Assembly: GCF_900102785.1 (NCBI RefSeq)
Contig: NZ_FNGC01000007.1
Location: 28,466-92,465, forward strand
DNA from: Arthrobacter sp. ok362
GTDB lineage: Bacteria > Actinomycetota > Actinomycetes > Actinomycetales > Micrococcaceae
DNA length: 64,000 nucleotides
Direction of reading: 5' to 3'
Positions 54,883 to 63,553 of this stretch are shown piece by piece. How positions within the stretch are numbered: the first letter of the stretch is position 1; the number at the start of each line of letters is the position of its first letter. The notes under the pieces are model-generated. The model was not told where the DNA came from. It did no database searches and worked only from the letters and a program-made list of their open reading frames with translations. Both the position numbers and the translations under genes were made by a program.

Positions 54883-55764
54883 ATGACACACAGCGACGAC
54901 GTGCGGAACTTCCTCAGCTCCCGCCGTGCAAGGATCACCCCCGAGGAAGCCGGGCTGCCCGTCTACGGCGGCAACCGCCGCGTTACCGGGCTGCGCCGCG
55001 AGGAAGTCGCGATGCTCGCAGGGATGAGCATCGATTACTACATCCGCCTTGAGCGCGGAAACCTCTCCGGCGCCTCGGACAGCGTCCTCGAAGCCCTCGG
55101 ACGCGCCCTTAAGCTTGACGACGCCGAAACGGCCCACCTTTTCGACCTGGCCCGCGCCGCGACCGCCTCGCCCCGGGTCCGGCGCAAACGCAGCCCGCAG
55201 ACCGTGCGGCCGAGTGTGCAGCGCGTCATCGATGCCATCACAACGGCGCCGGCCTGGGTCCGCAACGACCGCGGGGATGTCCTCGCCGCCAACGAGCTGG
55301 GCCGGGCACTTTATCTGGACATGATGGCAGAGGGGGCCGCTCCGCCGAACAGCGCACGGTTTACCTTCCTGAACCCGAAAGCGCGGGAGTTTTTCGTCGA
55401 CTGGGAGCGAGCTGCGGACGACGTCGTGGCTGTCCTGCGGTCCGCCGCCGGGAAGAACCCCTACGACAAAGACCTCACGGACCTGGTCGGTGAACTTTCG
55501 ACCCGTAGCGAGGAGTTCCGCACCCGGTGGGCCCGGCACGACGTGAAGTACCACCGCGCCGGCCGCAAGCGGCTCCACCACCCGATCGTGGGGGACATGG
55601 ACCTGAGCTACGAAGCACTGGAACTTCCCGCCGACCCGGGACTGCGGATCAACGTGTACACAGCAGATCCCTCCACACCTTCAGAGGACGCACTGAAAGT
55701 CCTGGCCAGCTGGGTTGCCACCCAGCGCGAAACAACAGAAGCCGCCGTCAAGGAGAAGAAATGA
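54883..55764 (+). CDS. XRE-family regulator with MmyB-like ligand-binding domain
   Basis: The 293-residue product has an N-terminal helix-turn-helix (about residues 25-80: RRVTGLRREEVAMLAG, DYYIRLERGN, SDSVLEALGRAL) and a C-terminal MmyB/MLTR ligand-binding domain. The latter starts PSVQRVIDAITTAPAWVRN and has the segment DLTDLVGELSTRSEEFRTRW. These regulators commonly sit beside SDR or AKR oxidoreductases and MFS pumps and respond to small molecules. Its stop overlaps the next gene's start (ATGA). It probably controls both the SDR it is coupled to and the divergent MFS gene (inference). Confidence 0.88.
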   Translation: MTHSDDVRNFLSSRRARITPEEAGLPVYGGNRRVTGLRREEVAMLAGMSIDYYIRLERGNLSGASDSVLEALGRALKLDDAETAHLFDLARAATASPRVRRKRSPQTVRPSVQRVIDAITTAPAWVRNDRGDVLAANELGRALYLDMMAEGAAPPNSARFTFLNPKAREFFVDWERAADDVVAVLRSAAGKNPYDKDLTDLVGELSTRSEEFRTRWARHDVKYHRAGRKRLHHPIVGDMDLSYEALELPADPGLRINVYTADPSTPSEDALKVLASWVATQRETTEAAVKEKK

Positions 55765-56537
55765 ACCCCCGTCCCTCCATCGTGCTGATCATTGGCGCCA
55801 CCGGAAGCATCGGCCGCTATGCCATAGCCGAAGCGCTGCGCCAGGGTTACGCCGTCCGGGCGCTGGTCCGTGATCAGGCCCGGGCTGCCCGCGTCCTCCC
55901 TGACGGGGTGGACCTTGTCGTTGGTGACCTGACCCGTCCCAAAACCCTTGGCCCGGCCGTCGACGGCGTCGAGGCGATCGTGTTCACCCACGGGTCCACC
56001 ACCAGTGAACGTGACGTCCGGGACAATGACTACGCCGGCGTCGCCAACGTCCTCAAGGCACTCGACGGCCGCCAGGTCCGGATCGCCCTCATGACTGCTA
56101 TTGGTACCACCCGGCCCGGCGTCGCCTACGCGCAATGGAAGCTGCGCAGCGAACGGCTCGTTCGCGCCAGCGGCAACCCGTACACGATCGTCCGGCCCGG
56201 CTGGTTCGACTACAACCAACCCGATCAGCGCATGATCGTCATGCTCCAAGGCGACAAACGACAGGCCGGCTCACCGGCCGACGGCGTCATCGCCCGCGAC
56301 GAAATCGCCCGCGTGCTCATCGACAGCCTGCAAAGCGACACCGCCGACCACAAAACCCTCGAACTCGTCGCCGACCACGGGACTGAGCAAGACGACCTCA
56401 CAGCGGCCTTTGCTTCGCTCACGCCAGACTCAGGCGCATCTCTCGACGGGGCCGAAGACGACGTCGACCTCCCCGTCGACCATGAACCCGAAACCTTCCG
56501 CCGCGACCTGGCTGCAATCGCCGGCGCGGACCGCTAA
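55761..56537 (+). CDS. NAD(P)-binding SDR-type oxidoreductase
   Basis: The 258-residue product has the atypical SDR Rossmann motif VLIIGATGSIGRYAIAEAL and a following LVRDQARAARVLPDGVDLVVGDL split by a short loop, as in NmrA/YwnB-like proteins. TAIGTTRPGVAYAQWKLRSE carries a Y..K-like pair. Start: ATG 55761 with AAGGAG seven bases upstream. It overlaps the regulator gene and is translated with it. The C-terminal 40 residues are acidic and possibly disordered. Substrate unknown. Confidence 0.86.
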   Translation: MNPRPSIVLIIGATGSIGRYAIAEALRQGYAVRALVRDQARAARVLPDGVDLVVGDLTRPKTLGPAVDGVEAIVFTHGSTTSERDVRDNDYAGVANVLKALDGRQVRIALMTAIGTTRPGVAYAQWKLRSERLVRASGNPYTIVRPGWFDYNQPDQRMIVMLQGDKRQAGSPADGVIARDEIARVLIDSLQSDTADHKTLELVADHGTEQDDLTAAFASLTPDSGASLDGAEDDVDLPVDHEPETFRRDLAAIAGADR

Positions 56538-56708
56538 CCCTGCCCTGGTCACTCGAAGGGAACCGTTGGGCTGGGTTGGCAGGGCAGACGGCCGCCGAAT
56601 CCGCCCCGTGACATTGGACTCTTATGCTGCTTTATAGGAATATCAGGGCCCATCGTGACCTTGTCAACAGAGGCTCCGACCACCGGGTGCCTCGTGAAAG
56701 GACCTCAT

Positions 56709-56984
56709 TTGCCTACTTCCTTCATCCCGTTCACCATGTGCGCCACCATCCGTGACAACGATGGGCGCTCCTTCCGCACCGAGATAGAACGCCTCACATC
56801 CAGCCACCGCAGTTGGGCACCGTTGGACGTGGTCAAGTCCACCAACACCAAGGCACTCCTCCGGGGAGCGATTCCGCAAAGCGTTCACACCACCACGGAC
56901 GCGGGTCTTGCCCGCTACCTCCAAGACCGCCTTGTCGCCGATAAAGACATGCACCTGGATCTCGTCGTCACCATCCAGCGGTAA
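56709..56984 (+). CDS. hypothetical protein, about 91 residues
   Basis: I do not recognise this product. Translation from the TTG at 56709 gives a mixed-charge protein with a possible N-terminal beta segment (SFIPFTMCATIRDND) and a C-terminal helix (AGLARYLQDRLVADKD). The TTG has AAAGGA six bases upstream, which is the main support. The frame is open back to a GTG at 56655, but that start has no such site. It stands alone between the SDR gene and a long A/T-richer gap. Confidence 0.4.
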   Translation: MPTSFIPFTMCATIRDNDGRSFRTEIERLTSSHRSWAPLDVVKSTNTKALLRGAIPQSVHTTTDAGLARYLQDRLVADKDMHLDLVVTIQR

Positions 56985-57276
56985 CAGAAATCCGGACAGC
57001 CCGGACCGTGCGAGTCCGCGGCTTTTCCGTGCAGCCCACAGCCCGTGCGCGCCGGCGTGCGGTGGACTGGCAAAGCCCCAATAAGCTTGGACGCTCCACA
57101 CCATGCCACATAGCGCTGACATTTCGAGGCCCTTTGTCGCTGCAATTCACATCTTGTCCTGCTTGGATGTCGACAAATGGTCAAAACCCATCCGCCAGAA
57201 GTTTTGCACCAGACCAGATTCGCTAATGGTCGTTTTTGCTTGCTGTTCTACTTTGCCGGCTGACAGGAGGTCAAAG
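56985..57276. other. intergenic region, no gene seen
   Basis: This 292-nt stretch has no supported gene. Open frames here are short and lack ribosome-binding sites. Base composition falls below the surrounding genes towards its right end, which suggests decayed or acquired DNA. Confidence 0.45.
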
Positions 57277-57438
57277 GTGCTGCGCTGCACGGACATCACG
57301 CCGAAGGAGCCATATCAGAGCGATTTCCTCATCCCGGGAGCTAGCAGCAGAGATGCGTCTAGGCATGTCGGCTGGCCTAGAAGATATGTCATCGCAACCA
57401 TTGGCATTTTCCTCAAGCCCCGTCTCAGACTGGCCTAA
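57277..57438 (+). CDS. possible small ORF, 53 residues
   Basis: The GTG at 57277 has a near-perfect AGGAGG six bases upstream. The product would begin VLRCTDITPKEPYQSD and end in the basic, partly hydrophobic RRYVIATIGIFLKPRLRLA. Codon use and base composition (31 of 60 G+C at 57361-57420) are unlike neighbouring genes. It may be a real foreign or unusual small protein, or a chance frame behind a chance site. Confidence 0.25.
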   Translation: MLRCTDITPKEPYQSDFLIPGASSRDASRHVGWPRRYVIATIGIFLKPRLRLA

Positions 57439-57578
57439 ACGGTCGTTATTAACTGCCGGCGGCAAGGGATAAAGAGGCGGACACCGTGAGCAGCGGGCCA
57501 AGTCTCGGGGTCACAGGCCGGGCCATCTCGGAAGTACTGGCTCGTTATCGGACCTGCCGAGGGGCTGGTGTGCAGCGA

Positions 57579-57584
57579 TACAGT
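57579..57584 (+). promoter_or_regulatory. -10 box for leaderless GNAT transcript
   Basis: TACAGT ends 6 nt before the ATG at 57591, with no Shine-Dalgarno. This supports the ATG over the longer frame from 57486. Confidence 0.45.
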
Positions 57585-57590
57585 GATGCC

Positions 57591-58082
57591 ATGCCTGAGT
57601 TGATCGCACCGACACGCCACCTGCGTACCTCGTGGCTGGAAGCAAACTCCGAGTGGGGCCCCGGTGTCCATGAGGATGGTTTCGGGCTGCTGGGGACTGA
57701 CGAGGTCGATTCGCTGGCCGGGTTCGAGGCACTGTTGGCGCGGCTGGCAGATGAGCAAGGCCGTTGTACGTACCGGTGGGTCGCTGATGGCAACCACGTC
57801 CTGGGCGGGATCGCGTTGCGGCACGAGTCCCATGAACTGGTGGCGCGGGCCGGGCATATCGGTTTCGGCATCCGGCCCTCAGCGCGCCGCCGCGGGCTCG
57901 CCGCGTGGGCGTTGGGCCGGATGCTCGGCGAAGCGAAGGTGCTGGGCATGGACCGGGTGCTTGTCATGTGCGAGGCCGGGAACATTGCCTCCGCGAAAAC
58001 GATCCAGAGCCAGGGCGGTACCCCGGCCGAACTCGGGAACGCCGCTGACGACGCCGCCTGGCGGTATTGGATCCAGCTCTAA
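57591..58082 (+). CDS. GNAT-family N-acetyltransferase
   Basis: The 163-residue product begins MPELIAPTRHLRTSWLEA and has the GNAT acetyl-CoA motif as GFGIRPSARRRGLAAWALGRML near residue 88, followed by DRVLVMCEAGNIASAKTIQSQGG, where Asn and the small-residue helix correspond to motif B. The end WRYWIQL is typical of this subgroup. Acceptor unknown. It is monocistronic. Confidence 0.84.
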   Translation: MPELIAPTRHLRTSWLEANSEWGPGVHEDGFGLLGTDEVDSLAGFEALLARLADEQGRCTYRWVADGNHVLGGIALRHESHELVARAGHIGFGIRPSARRRGLAAWALGRMLGEAKVLGMDRVLVMCEAGNIASAKTIQSQGGTPAELGNAADDAAWRYWIQL

Positions 58083-58202
58083 ACGCGCCCAGCAGCGTCG
58101 TTCCGGCCTCGCCGGCCAGCCTTTCGTCGGAGCCTCCGGGCCAGGGGGTATGGTGAGGTGCAGTCCGCCCGAATCTGCGGGCCGCAGCGCGGCGGGCCGC
58201 CG

Positions 58203-59231
58203 CTAGTCGACGTCGCTCAGGCTCTTGCGGGAGTCCTCTTCCAGCCGGGTGTCCAACTTGGATTTGGAGGCCTTGGAACTGATCAGGCTGGCGATCACGG
58301 CGATGATGATGGTGCCGATGATCACGGCGAGGGAGACGAAGGTCGGGATCTCCGGCGCCCACTCAATGTGCTGGCCCCCGTTGATGAAGGGCAGTTCGTT
58401 GACGTGCATGGCGTGCAGGACCAGCTTGACGCCGATGAACGCCAGGATGACCGACAGGGCGTGCTTGAGGTAGATGAGCCGGTTCATGAGGCCGCCAAGC
58501 AGGAAGTACAGCTGGCGCAGCCCCATGAGGGCGAAGATGTTTGCGGTGAAGACGATGAAGGCGCTCTGGGTGAGGCCGAAGATTGCCGGAATGGAGTCGA
58601 CGGCAAAGAGCAGGTCGGTCATGCCGATGGTCACAAAGACGATCAGCATGGGGGTGAAGACCTTTTTGCCGCCCACCTCGGTGCGGAGCTTGCCGCCGTC
58701 GAACTTCTCGGACATCGGCAGGACCCGGCGGATCCGGGCGATCAGCGGGTTTTCCTTGTCTTCCTCGTCCTCGCCCTCGTCCTGGGCCTGCTTCCATGCG
58801 GTCCAGAGCAGGAAGGCGCCGAAGATGTAGAAGACCCAGCTGAACTGGTTGATGACGATCGCGCCGAGCATGATGAATATGCCGCGGAGGATGAGGGCGA
58901 TGATGATGCCCACCATGAGCACTTCCTGCTGGTACTTACGGGGTACCGAGAAGCGCGCCATGATGATGATGAAGACGAACAGGTTATCGATGCTCAGGCT
59001 GTATTCCGTCACCCAGCCGGCGATGAACTGGCCGCCGAATTCCGGGCCGGTGAAGGCGAACATGGCGCCGGCGAAGACCAGTGCCAGGGCCACGTAGAAC
59101 GCAACCCACAGCCCGGCTTCTTTCATGGAGGGTTCATGCGGGCGTTTGAGGACCATCAGCAGGTCGATGGCAAGAATGACGCCGAGGACGACAAACGAGC
59201 CGATCTCGAACCACAGGGGAAGTTCGGGCAC
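58203..59231 (-). CDS. terC: TerC-family membrane protein, probable Mn2+ exporter
   Basis: The 342-residue product has nine or so membrane helices with the TerC signatures TEYSLSIDNLFVFIIIM and TDLLFAVDSIPAIFGLTQ, whose acidic residues probably bind metal. A charged cytoplasmic loop (EDEEDKENPL) splits the two halves. TerC/Alx proteins are linked to tellurite resistance and, more recently, manganese export. Start: GTG 59231 with AAAGG upstream. The leader upstream folds like a yybP-ykoY riboswitch and the AAAGG follows directly on its closing stem, so Mn2+-dependent control of expression is likely. Confidence 0.9.
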   Translation of the reverse strand: MPELPLWFEIGSFVVLGVILAIDLLMVLKRPHEPSMKEAGLWVAFYVALALVFAGAMFAFTGPEFGGQFIAGWVTEYSLSIDNLFVFIIIMARFSVPRKYQQEVLMVGIIIALILRGIFIMLGAIVINQFSWVFYIFGAFLLWTAWKQAQDEGEDEEDKENPLIARIRRVLPMSEKFDGGKLRTEVGGKKVFTPMLIVFVTIGMTDLLFAVDSIPAIFGLTQSAFIVFTANIFALMGLRQLYFLLGGLMNRLIYLKHALSVILAFIGVKLVLHAMHVNELPFINGGQHIEWAPEIPTFVSLAVIIGTIIIAVIASLISSKASKSKLDTRLEEDSRKSLSDVD

Positions 59232-59245
59232 GGGGAAATACCTTT

Positions 59246-59377
59246 CGTAGGGTACGACTCAGCGGTGTAAGTCTCTCCGACCGCCGGCGCTTGACGCTGC
59301 CTGGCTGCCCGCTACGCCCGGCGCGGCATCGTAGCCGTGCGTGTTGACGATCGTAGCGCTTGGGATACTCCCCTACG
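59246..59377 (-). ncRNA. yybP-ykoY-like manganese riboswitch
   Basis: On the minus strand the leader begins CGTAGGGGAGTATCCC and ends TCGGAGAGACTTACACC...GTACCCTACG. GGGGAGTA (59366-59373) and the GGAGAGACTTA segment (59268-59278) correspond to the two conserved loops of the Mn2+ riboswitch. The outer stem CGTAGGG/CCCTACG (59371-59377 with 59246-59252) closes the element just before the terC ribosome-binding site. Gene context (TerC) is the usual one for this class. Assigned from memory of the consensus, not a covariance search. Confidence 0.7.
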
Positions 59378-59393
59378 TTTGTCCGAGTTTACC

Positions 59394-61475
59394 CTAGGCG
59401 TGCCCCGCGGATTGCATTTGGCGCAGCTCCTTCTTCAATTCCCCCACCTCGTCGCGGAGCCGGGCGGCCAGCTCGAACTGCAGCTCGCCGGCTGCTGCGT
59501 GCATCTGTTCGGTCAGCTGTTCGATCAGGCCGACGAGGTCCTCTGCCGGCGCGGCCGCGAGCCCGTCCGCCCGGATGTGCGCGGAGCCCTTGCCTTTGCC
59601 GCGGTTCTTCCCGGCCGCGGCCAGCAGCTCGCGGGTGTCGGCATCTTCCTTGGCCAGCTGGTCGGTGATGTCCGCGATCTTCTTCCGGAGCGGCTGGGGA
59701 TCGATCCCCTTCTCCGTGTTGTAAGCAACCTGGATGGCGCGGCGGCGGTTCGTCTCGTCGATGGCGTGGGCCATCGAGTCGGTGATCCGGTCCGCGTACA
59801 TGTGCACCTGGCCGGACACGTTGCGGGCGGCACGCCCGATGGTCTGGATCAGGGACGTCGAGGAGCGCAGGAAGCCTTCCTTGTCCGCGTCCAGGATGCT
59901 GACCAGCGACACCTCCGGGAGGTCGAGGCCTTCACGGAGCAGGTTGATGCCGACGAGAACGTCGAAGACACCCATCCGCAGTTCGCGCAGGAGTTCCACG
60001 CGGCGCAGGGTGTCGACGTCGGAGTGCAGGTACTCCACCTTCACGCCATGGCCCAGCAGGTAGTCCGTGAGGTCCTCGGCCATCCGCTTGGTCAAGGTGG
60101 TGACCAGGACTCGCTCGTTCTTCGCGGTGCGGGTGCGGATTTCACCCAAGAGGTCATCGATCTGCCCCTTCGTGGGCTTGACGACGACCTCGGGGTCGAT
60201 CAGGCCGGTGGGGCGGATGATCTGCTGGACGAAGCCGTCGGACTTGCCGAGCTCGTACTTGCCCGGGGTGGCTGAGAGGTAGACGGCCTGGCCCACACGG
60301 TCCTGGAACTCGTCCCACTTGAGCGGGCGGTTGTCCATCGCCGAGGGCAGCCTGAAGCCGTGGTCCACGAGGTTGCGCTTGCGGGACATGTCGCCCTCGT
60401 ACATGGCGCCGATCTGCGGGACGGTGACGTGGGATTCATCGATCACCAGGAGGAAGTCGTCCGGGAAGTAATCGATGAGGCAGTGCGGCGCGGTCCCGCG
60501 GGCGCGGCCGTCAATGTGCGAGGAATAGTTCTCGATGCCGTTGCAGAACCCCATCTGCTGCATCATTTCCAGGTCATAGGTGGTGCGCATTCGGAGCCGT
60601 TGGGCCTCGACCAGCTTGTTCTGGCTTTCCAGCACCGCGAGACGCTCGGCGAGTTCGTCTTCGATTCTCTTGATCGCCCGGCCCATCCGTTCCGGACCGG
60701 CCACGTAGTGCGAGGCGGGGAAGACGTACATTTCGTTCTCGTCCCGGAGCACTTCGCCGGTCAACGGGTGAAGGGTCTGGATGTTCTCGATCTCATCCCC
60801 GAAGAACTCGATCCGGATTGCCAGCTCCTCGTACATCGGGATGATTTCCACGGTGTCGCCGCGCACCCGGAACGTGCCGCGGTGGAAGTCCATGTCGTTG
60901 CGGGTGTACTGCATGGAAACGAATTTCCGGAGCAGGTCATCGCGGTTCATCTCCGCGCCCCTGCGGAGGGTCACCATGCCGGCGATGTATTCTTCCGGGG
61001 TGCCCAGACCATAGATGCAGGAGACGGTAGCCACCACAATCACGTCGCGGCGGGTCAGCAGCGCGTTGGTGGCGGAGTGCCGGAGCCGTTCGACTTCCTC
61101 GTTGACAGAGGAGTCCTTCTCGATGAAGGTGTCCGTCTGGGCGACGTAGGCCTCGGGCTGGTAGTAGTCGTAGTAGGAGACGAAGTACTCCACCGCGTTG
61201 TTCGGCAGCAGTTCCCGGAATTCGTTGGCCAGCTGCGCGGCGAGGGTCTTGTTCTGCACCATCACCAGGGTGGGACGCTGGACCTGCTCGATCAGCCAGG
61301 CTGTGGTCGCGCTCTTACCGGTACCGGTGGCGCCGAGCAGCACGACGTCTTTTTCGCCGTTCTTGATGCGCTCGGTCAGTTCGGCGATGGCGGCCGGCTG
61401 GTCACCCGCCGGCTGGAACTCGCTGATGACCTCGAAGGGCGCCACGACGCGGTTGATTTGCTGGGCAAGACTCAT
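59394..61475 (-). CDS. uvrB: excinuclease ABC subunit B
   Basis: UvrB is the helicase-like core of nucleotide excision repair. The 693-residue product has Walker [15 protein letters not shown] near residue 46, the beta-hairpin region [13 protein letters not shown] near 100, [13 protein letters not shown], helicase motif V/VI blocks ([26 protein letters not shown]), and the C-terminal UVR motif ([20 protein letters not shown]) that contacts UvrC. The ATG at 61475 has a TAGATT box 6 nt upstream and no ribosome-binding site, so it appears leaderless. Confidence 0.97.
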   Translation of the reverse strand: MSLAQQINRVVAPFEVISEFQPAGDQPAAIAELTERIKNGEKDVVLLGATGTGKSATTAWLIEQVQRPTLVMVQNKTLAAQLANEFRELLPNNAVEYFVSYYDYYQPEAYVAQTDTFIEKDSSVNEEVERLRHSATNALLTRRDVIVVATVSCIYGLGTPEEYIAGMVTLRRGAEMNRDDLLRKFVSMQYTRNDMDFHRGTFRVRGDTVEIIPMYEELAIRIEFFGDEIENIQTLHPLTGEVLRDENEMYVFPASHYVAGPERMGRAIKRIEDELAERLAVLESQNKLVEAQRLRMRTTYDLEMMQQMGFCNGIENYSSHIDGRARGTAPHCLIDYFPDDFLLVIDESHVTVPQIGAMYEGDMSRKRNLVDHGFRLPSAMDNRPLKWDEFQDRVGQAVYLSATPGKYELGKSDGFVQQIIRPTGLIDPEVVVKPTKGQIDDLLGEIRTRTAKNERVLVTTLTKRMAEDLTDYLLGHGVKVEYLHSDVDTLRRVELLRELRMGVFDVLVGINLLREGLDLPEVSLVSILDADKEGFLRSSTSLIQTIGRAARNVSGQVHMYADRITDSMAHAIDETNRRRAIQVAYNTEKGIDPQPLRKKIADITDQLAKEDADTRELLAAAGKNRGKGKGSAHIRADGLAAAPAEDLVGLIEQLTEQMHAAAGELQFELAARLRDEVGELKKELRQMQSAGHA

Positions 61476-61481
61476 GTACCT

Positions 61482-61487
61482 AATCTA
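61482..61487 (-). promoter_or_regulatory. -10 box of leaderless uvrB transcript
   Basis: On the minus strand TAGATT ends 6 nt before the ATG at 61475. I saw no LexA-like box next to it. Confidence 0.45.
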
Positions 61488-61515
61488 CCGCCGGGCTGCG
61501 ACAGGATGTCCTGAT

Positions 61516-62829
61516 TCAGCTTTGGGCAGTACCTGGGCCGACGGTGGCGCCGCCGGCGCCGCTGGCGGTGCCGATACCGCTGCCGGCCGCTCCCCCGTCG
61601 TCGGCCGCCCTCTCATCGTCGGAGTACGACGGCGGCTGCCATCCCGTGCGCTGCACCCACGCTTCCATCCGGGGCGCGGCGTAGTCGGTGAACCAGCCCT
61701 CCTTGTCGGCCGCATAGCCGGCGGTGGACTTGTCCGTCTCATGCAGCCCGGCTACCCGCTTCTTTTCGGCGACATAGTCCGTCCGGGCCCCGGCATCGGC
61801 GCGGAGCCAGTCGCGGAAGCACAGGGCGTACCGCCAGCCCGGGGAGCCGGCCGCGCGGAGGTGAAGATTCACCGGCCGTCCGGGATCGGTGTTGCCGTGC
61901 AACCGTTTACCCCAGTCGGTGGGGTCCGGGTGGGTGGGCTTGGGGTTGTCGGCGATGATGCCGGGCCAGCGCGGGAATCCCGCGTCGGCCAGCAGCGGCG
62001 CGATCCGGTCCGCGGCGTCGAGGTCGCGGACGCTCAGCTGGAGGTCGATCACATCTTTGGCGTCAAGGCCCGGGACGGCCGTGGACCCGATGTGGTCCAC
62101 GGCCAGGAGATCCCGCGGGAGCGCGGTCTGCAGCCGGGCAATGAGCCGGCCGGCCTGGGCGGCCCAGGCCGGATCGGCCGGGGCGAGAACCGGTCCTCCC
62201 TTCCGCGGTGCAATCCTCTGTTCCTTGAGATTCAGCGCGAACGGCGCCAGCCGCTGCTCCCACAGCGCGTCCACGGCTCCCCGGAGTTGTTCCGGGGTGC
62301 CCGAGTTCTCCAGCATGACGTCCGCCGCCGCCAACCGGTCCTCGCGGCTCGCCTGGGCGCCCATCCGGGCGTGCGCCTCCTCGACGCTCATGTTGCGGTG
62401 TTCGGCCATGCGTTGGACCCGGACGTCGTCCGGGGCATCCACCACGACCACCAGGTGGAAGTTGTTCCCTTGTCCGGTTTCGACCAGCAGCGGGATGTCC
62501 TGGACCACGACGGCGCCGGCCGAGGCGGCGGCAACAATCGCTGCGGCGCGCTCCCGCACCAAGGGGTGGATGATCCCATTGAGCACGGCCAGTCGCTGCG
62601 GATCGCCGAAGACCTGGGCACCCAGCCGGGCCCGGTCCAGCCGGCCTTCCGGCGTCAGGATGGCAGCACCAAAGGCCTCGACCACCCCGGCCAGCCCGGG
62701 CGTACCTGGCTCCACGACCTCCCGGGCCAGCGCGTCGGCGTCGACAAGCACTGCGCCGAGTTCGCGCAGGCGCGCGCCAACCATGGACTTCCCCGAGGCG
62801 ATCCCGCCGGTCAACCCGATCTTCAACAC
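61516..62829 (-). CDS. coaE: dephospho-CoA kinase fused to a GrpB (UPF0157) domain
   Basis: Residues 1-200 are CoaE, which phosphorylates dephospho-CoA in the last step of CoA synthesis: Walker A IGLTGGIASGKSMVG, DADALAREVVEPG, and VVQDIPLLVETG. Residues 210-400 are a GrpB/UPF0157 nucleotidyltransferase-like domain (IGSTAVPGLDAKDVIDLQ, then the PVNLHLRAAG block). This fusion is known in Actinobacteria, including mycobacteria, and in mycobacteria the C-terminal part helps folding. A Gly/Ala/Ser-rich tail ends the protein. Start: GTG 62829, apparently leaderless; only 22 nt separate it from the divergent yigZ start. Confidence 0.93.
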   Translation of the reverse strand: MLKIGLTGGIASGKSMVGARLRELGAVLVDADALAREVVEPGTPGLAGVVEAFGAAILTPEGRLDRARLGAQVFGDPQRLAVLNGIIHPLVRERAAAIVAAASAGAVVVQDIPLLVETGQGNNFHLVVVVDAPDDVRVQRMAEHRNMSVEEAHARMGAQASREDRLAAADVMLENSGTPEQLRGAVDALWEQRLAPFALNLKEQRIAPRKGGPVLAPADPAWAAQAGRLIARLQTALPRDLLAVDHIGSTAVPGLDAKDVIDLQLSVRDLDAADRIAPLLADAGFPRWPGIIADNPKPTHPDPTDWGKRLHGNTDPGRPVNLHLRAAGSPGWRYALCFRDWLRADAGARTDYVAEKKRVAGLHETDKSTAGYAADKEGWFTDYAAPRMEAWVQRTGWQPPSYSDDERAADDGGAAGSGIGTASGAGGATVGPGTAQS

Positions 62830-62835
62830 CTCACC

Positions 62836-62841
62836 AGACTA
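62836..62841 (-). promoter_or_regulatory. -10 box of leaderless coaE transcript
   Basis: TAGTCT on the minus strand ends 6 nt before the coaE GTG. It shares two bases with the -10 box of the opposite gene. Confidence 0.45.
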
Positions 62842-62845
62842 AACT
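62840..62845 (+). promoter_or_regulatory. -10 box of leaderless yigZ transcript
   Basis: TAAACT on the plus strand ends 6 nt before the yigZ GTG at 62852 and overlaps the coaE box by two bases. Confidence 0.45.
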
Positions 62846-62851
62846 GAACCG

Positions 62852-63553
62852 GTGGCAGATGCGGCGGAAACCCCCGAGAGCAGGACGGCCGTCTACACCA
62901 CCCTCGCCGCGGGGTCAGAATTCCGCCGCGAAATCGAGGTCAAACGGTCCCGGTTCATCACCGTCCTGGCCCGCACGGCGGACGAGGACGCCGCCCGCGC
63001 CGCCCTGGGCCGCCTGCGCCGGGAATTCCATGACGCACGGCATCACTGCTTCGCCTTCGTGCTCGGCCCCGACCGGGACGTGCAGCGGTCCAACGACGAC
63101 GGCGAGCCGTCCGGCACCGCGGGCCTCCCCATGCTTGAGGCGCTGCTGAAGCGGGAGACCGCGCCCGGCGTCGCCGACCTCAGCGACGTCGCCGCGATCG
63201 TCGTGCGCTATTTCGGCGGCATTCTCCTGGGTGCCGGCGGCCTGGTGCGCGCCTATTCCGAATCCGTGTCCGGGGCGCTGGAGCTTGCGCCTCTCATGCG
63301 GCGCCGCCGGCTGCGAATCTGCTCGGTGCCAGTGCAGCACGCCGTGGCCGGGCGGCTGGAGAACGATCTGCGCGCCGCGGGGTATGCCATGGCCGAAACC
63401 CGTTACGAGGCGCAGACTACTGTCCTGAGGCTGGCGCTGCCGGATGATCCGGAAGAACTGGCCCGTGCCGCGGACCGCGTGGCCGCCATGTCAGCCGGCC
63501 GCGCGTCGCTGGTGCCCGGAGAAACGGAGTGGATAGATGTCCCCATCAGCTGA
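62852..63553 (+). CDS. yigZ: YigZ/IMPACT-family protein
   Basis: The 233-residue product has the IMPACT N-terminal domain at about residues 20-130 with EVKRSRFITVLA, DARHHCFAFVLG, DDGEPSGTAGLPML and VVRYFGGILLGAGGLVRAY, the diagnostic blocks of this family, and a C-terminal ferredoxin-like DUF1949 domain. Its role is not well defined; eukaryotic IMPACT regulates translation through Gcn2. Start: GTG 62852, leaderless. The stop overlaps the start of the following GNAT gene by 17 nt. Confidence 0.91.
   Translation: MADAAETPESRTAVYTTLAAGSEFRREIEVKRSRFITVLARTADEDAARAALGRLRREFHDARHHCFAFVLGPDRDVQRSNDDGEPSGTAGLPMLEALLKRETAPGVADLSDVAAIVVRYFGGILLGAGGLVRAYSESVSGALELAPLMRRRRLRICSVPVQHAVAGRLENDLRAAGYAMAETRYEAQTTVLRLALPDDPEELARAADRVAAMSAGRASLVPGETEWIDVPIS

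Noticed and set aside
61500..61512. ACAGGATGTCCTG palindrome upstream of uvrB as a LexA box
   Set aside because: It does not match the GAAC-N4-GTTC type operator and lies between coaE's stop and the uvrB promoter; no support for regulation.
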